Assembly (NCBI GenBank): GCA_900618795.1
Contig: UYJD01000004.1
Span: forward strand, 489,732 to 553,731
DNA: 64,000 nucleotides
Direction of reading: 5' to 3'
Origin: Cyanodermella asteris
Lineage: Eukaryota; Ascomycota; Lecanoromycetes; Ostropales; Stictidaceae
Shown here: positions 62,568 through 64,000 of the stretch, in pieces
Position numbering within the stretch: the first letter of the stretch is position 1
Layout of the letters: the number at the start of each line of letters is the position of its first letter
The notes under the pieces: model-generated
Told to the model about the DNA's origin: nothing
Seen by the model: only the letters and a program-made list of their open reading frames with translations
Databases searched by the model: none
Program-made: the position numbers and the translations under genes

Positions 62568-63664
62568 ATGGATCGTGACGAGCAGGAATGCCTTGTCATG
62601 AGTCAGATCGTGGCGAGAAGCACCGTGGAGCCTCACGAACTGCCACGGCGCATCTGGTGGATTGCATCTCGAAACGGTAAGTAGCATGCAGCAGTTCATC
62701 TCAAAAGGAGCACTGCACCCGCCTGATTCCATCCTTGCCATCATCAATCCACACTTTGTTACGCACAGAATTGTCAGCCATGGCGACTGCTGAGCCCTCT
62801 TTTTATCTCGTCTTACTCAGACGGCCTCTCGATACAGTCGAAGGAATCCAAGAAGTCATCGGCGATGCGCAAAACCTGCCAACATTCATCAATGATGCAG
62901 CAACGATCGACAGATATTTCCCTGAAGCCGGCCATGACTCTTCGGCTGTTTTGCTGAGCCAGAAGGAATCGTCTACCCTTCAACAGTGGGCCGAAAGGCA
63001 TAAGGCAATATACACACCGGTCGTGGTGGAAATAAATTCCTCGGATGCCAAGTCCATTCTTCGATCAGCGATGAGACTCGAGTGGCCATGCTGGATATTT
63101 TTGCAAACGAATACGGTGAGCCATGAGTGGCTACGTAACGCTCTTGGCCAGGCCGTTGAGATGTTCAGCACTCGCCACGCCAGGATCTTGGACCCTAAAT
63201 ACAATTCATCTTCGAAAGAATCGCCGTCGCCCACAACAGCCGAGCCTAAAACAAGGTTCCGGTCGGCCCAGGATGTTCTCAACCGCCTCAGACACGAAGA
63301 CGGCATTGATCAGGCAGACTACCAGGTGATCTATGAAGATCGATTTACAGGGGAAATGACCATTGACCTGAGTCTATGGAAGACGGACGTTTCCGATGAA
63401 GAATTCATCCCAATGCACAGAGTTCTGAAATTTAAACGCAAGTGGGATGACATGGTGATGTGGGATCGAAACGCTCGAGTTGATCTGATCTTCGGCGATG
63501 CATCGGCTTTGCCATTTGTCCATGGTATCGCTGTCGAAATCCCAGATTCGACACAGGGTGACAAGTTACTAGACGCAGCAGCCGGACTGGGCAAGATCCG
63601 ACCCTGTGTGGTCGAATTCGATGATCATAATGGCGGTACTGCCAAAGCTCGAACTTTTGAATGA
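62568..63664 (+). CDS. MJ1316 (DUF504) RNA cyclic-end recognition domain protein
   Basis: Model join(62568..62676, 62769..63664), 334 aa; the 92-bp intron (gtaagt ... cgcacag) joins SRN|ELSAMATAEPSFYL in frame. A shorter form could start at 62780 (294 aa). The C-terminal third (residues about 202-285) is the MJ1316 domain: RSAQDVLNRLRHEDGIDQ, ADYQVIYEDRFTGEM, EFIPMHRVLKFKRK and DDMVMWDRNARVDLIFG. The N-terminal part (FYLVLLRRPLDTVEGIQEVI, SAVLLSQKESSTLQQWAERH) is of unknown fold. The MJ1316 domain is predicted to bind RNA with 2',3'-cyclic phosphate ends and is often joined to RNA-processing enzymes; no catalytic domain is visible here. Confidence 0.85.
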
Positions 63665-63762
63665 ACAACATCTGAACCTCAGTCGGGATCAGTATCTGAT
63701 CTGGATTCGATGTTTGATTTCGATAGACACGCTGACTATATACATTTCCATCATGTGATATC

Positions 63763-64000
63763 TTACAGTTTCGACTCTTTCTCAAGCTCCTTCGTCTTCC
63801 GCTGAAAATTCTTGACCAGCTGCCGTACTGCAAGGTCTAACATGACATCCTCAGATCCACCAGGGATCCTTGCGCCCATGACGTCGCGGTACACTCTCTC
63901 GGCAAGCTCACCTTGACCTGAGCGAGTGTAGCCGTTTCCACCAAACAGGAGCAATGATGTGTCTGCGACGGTCTGAATGACCATGCCAGCCTTGGCCTTC
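63763..64000 (-). CDS. Acyl-CoA dehydrogenase, C-terminal part (runs off right edge)
   Basis: Only the last 78 residues are in the window. They match the end of the acyl-CoA dehydrogenase C-terminal helical domain: KAGMVIQTVADTSLLLFGGN, GYTRSGQGELAERVYRDVMG and ARIPGGSEDVMLDLAVRQL. The GGNGYT segment and the terminal GGSEDVM motif are family hallmarks; the latter contacts FAD of the neighbouring subunit. The C-terminus ends KELEKESKL, and SKL is a canonical type 1 peroxisomal targeting signal. A peroxisomal acyl-CoA dehydrogenase is therefore likely. Convergent with the MJ1316-domain gene (98 bp between stops). Confidence 0.92.
   Translation of the reverse strand, partial: KAKAGMVIQTVADTSLLLFGGNGYTRSGQGELAERVYRDVMGARIPGGSEDVMLDLAVRQLVKNFQRKTKELEKESKL

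Noticed and set aside
1-64000. CRISPR arrays, prophage, retroelements or DNA transposon ORFs
   Set aside because: No regular spaced repeats and no reverse transcriptase, integrase, transposase or capsid motifs seen in any frame.

Overview
This window is nuclear DNA from a filamentous ascomycete (Pezizomycotina, most likely a dothideomycete). The signs are intron-containing genes with 42-138 bp GT-AG introns and CTNA-type branch points, fungal-only families (PTM1, AXL2-like, GH54/CBM42 arabinofuranosidase, UTP8), pyrimidine-rich leaders, and gene spacing from a few hundred bases to about 2.5 kb. The class assignment is an inference. I see no prophage, CRISPR array, rRNA, tRNA or convincing transposon. 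There is one assembly gap of 25 N at 19994-20018, followed by a short AT-rich, TpA-rich patch.

Layout. 0.4-10 kb: S9 peptidase (+), small membrane protein (-), GST with a mitochondrial-type presequence (+), tRNA 2-thiolation protein CTU2 (-), PTM1-type seven-helix protein (+). 10-21.5 kb: phosducin-like protein (-), a 2.5 kb gene-free stretch, F-box-like protein (-), PNPOx/ferredoxin-reductase fusion (+), a collapsed alpha/beta-hydrolase relic (-) beside a divergent hydrolase cut by the gap (+), then a NIF3-like protein (+). 21.5-34.3 kb: UTP8 (-), ABC-F ATPase (+), COQ11-like dehydrogenase (+), aldo/keto reductase (+), a broken alpha/beta hydrolase (+), a degenerate 61-bp tandem repeat, and an unidentified small protein (+).

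36-50 kb: secreted arabinofuranosidase (+), RING/zinc-finger/SH3 protein (-), MPP10 (+), EFM6-type methyltransferase with a 39-nt exon (-), AXL2-like adhesion receptor (+). 50-64 kb: FAD monooxygenase (-), secreted aspartic protease (+), small secreted protein (-), a membrane-protein gene whose exons do not join cleanly (-), Gfo/Idh/MocA oxidoreductase (+), thioesterase (-), RluA-type pseudouridine synthase (+), ribosomal protein eL32 (-), an MJ1316-domain protein (+), and the C-terminus of an acyl-CoA dehydrogenase (-) at the right edge.

How the genes relate: this is a mixed housekeeping region, not one pathway. Translation and ribosome biogenesis recur (UTP8, MPP10, eL32, CTU2, EFM6, pseudouridine synthase, ABC-F), but they are interleaved with unrelated genes and lie on both strands. 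Secreted or nutrition-related genes (arabinofuranosidase, aspartic protease, small secreted protein) are also present. No backbone gene for a secondary-metabolite cluster is visible. The most useful follow-ups are the hydrolase relic pair beside the gap, the MJ1316-domain protein divergent from eL32, the RING/Zn/SH3 protein, the two-start GST, the EFM6 microexon and the broken genes. I did not find a clearly new multi-gene system.
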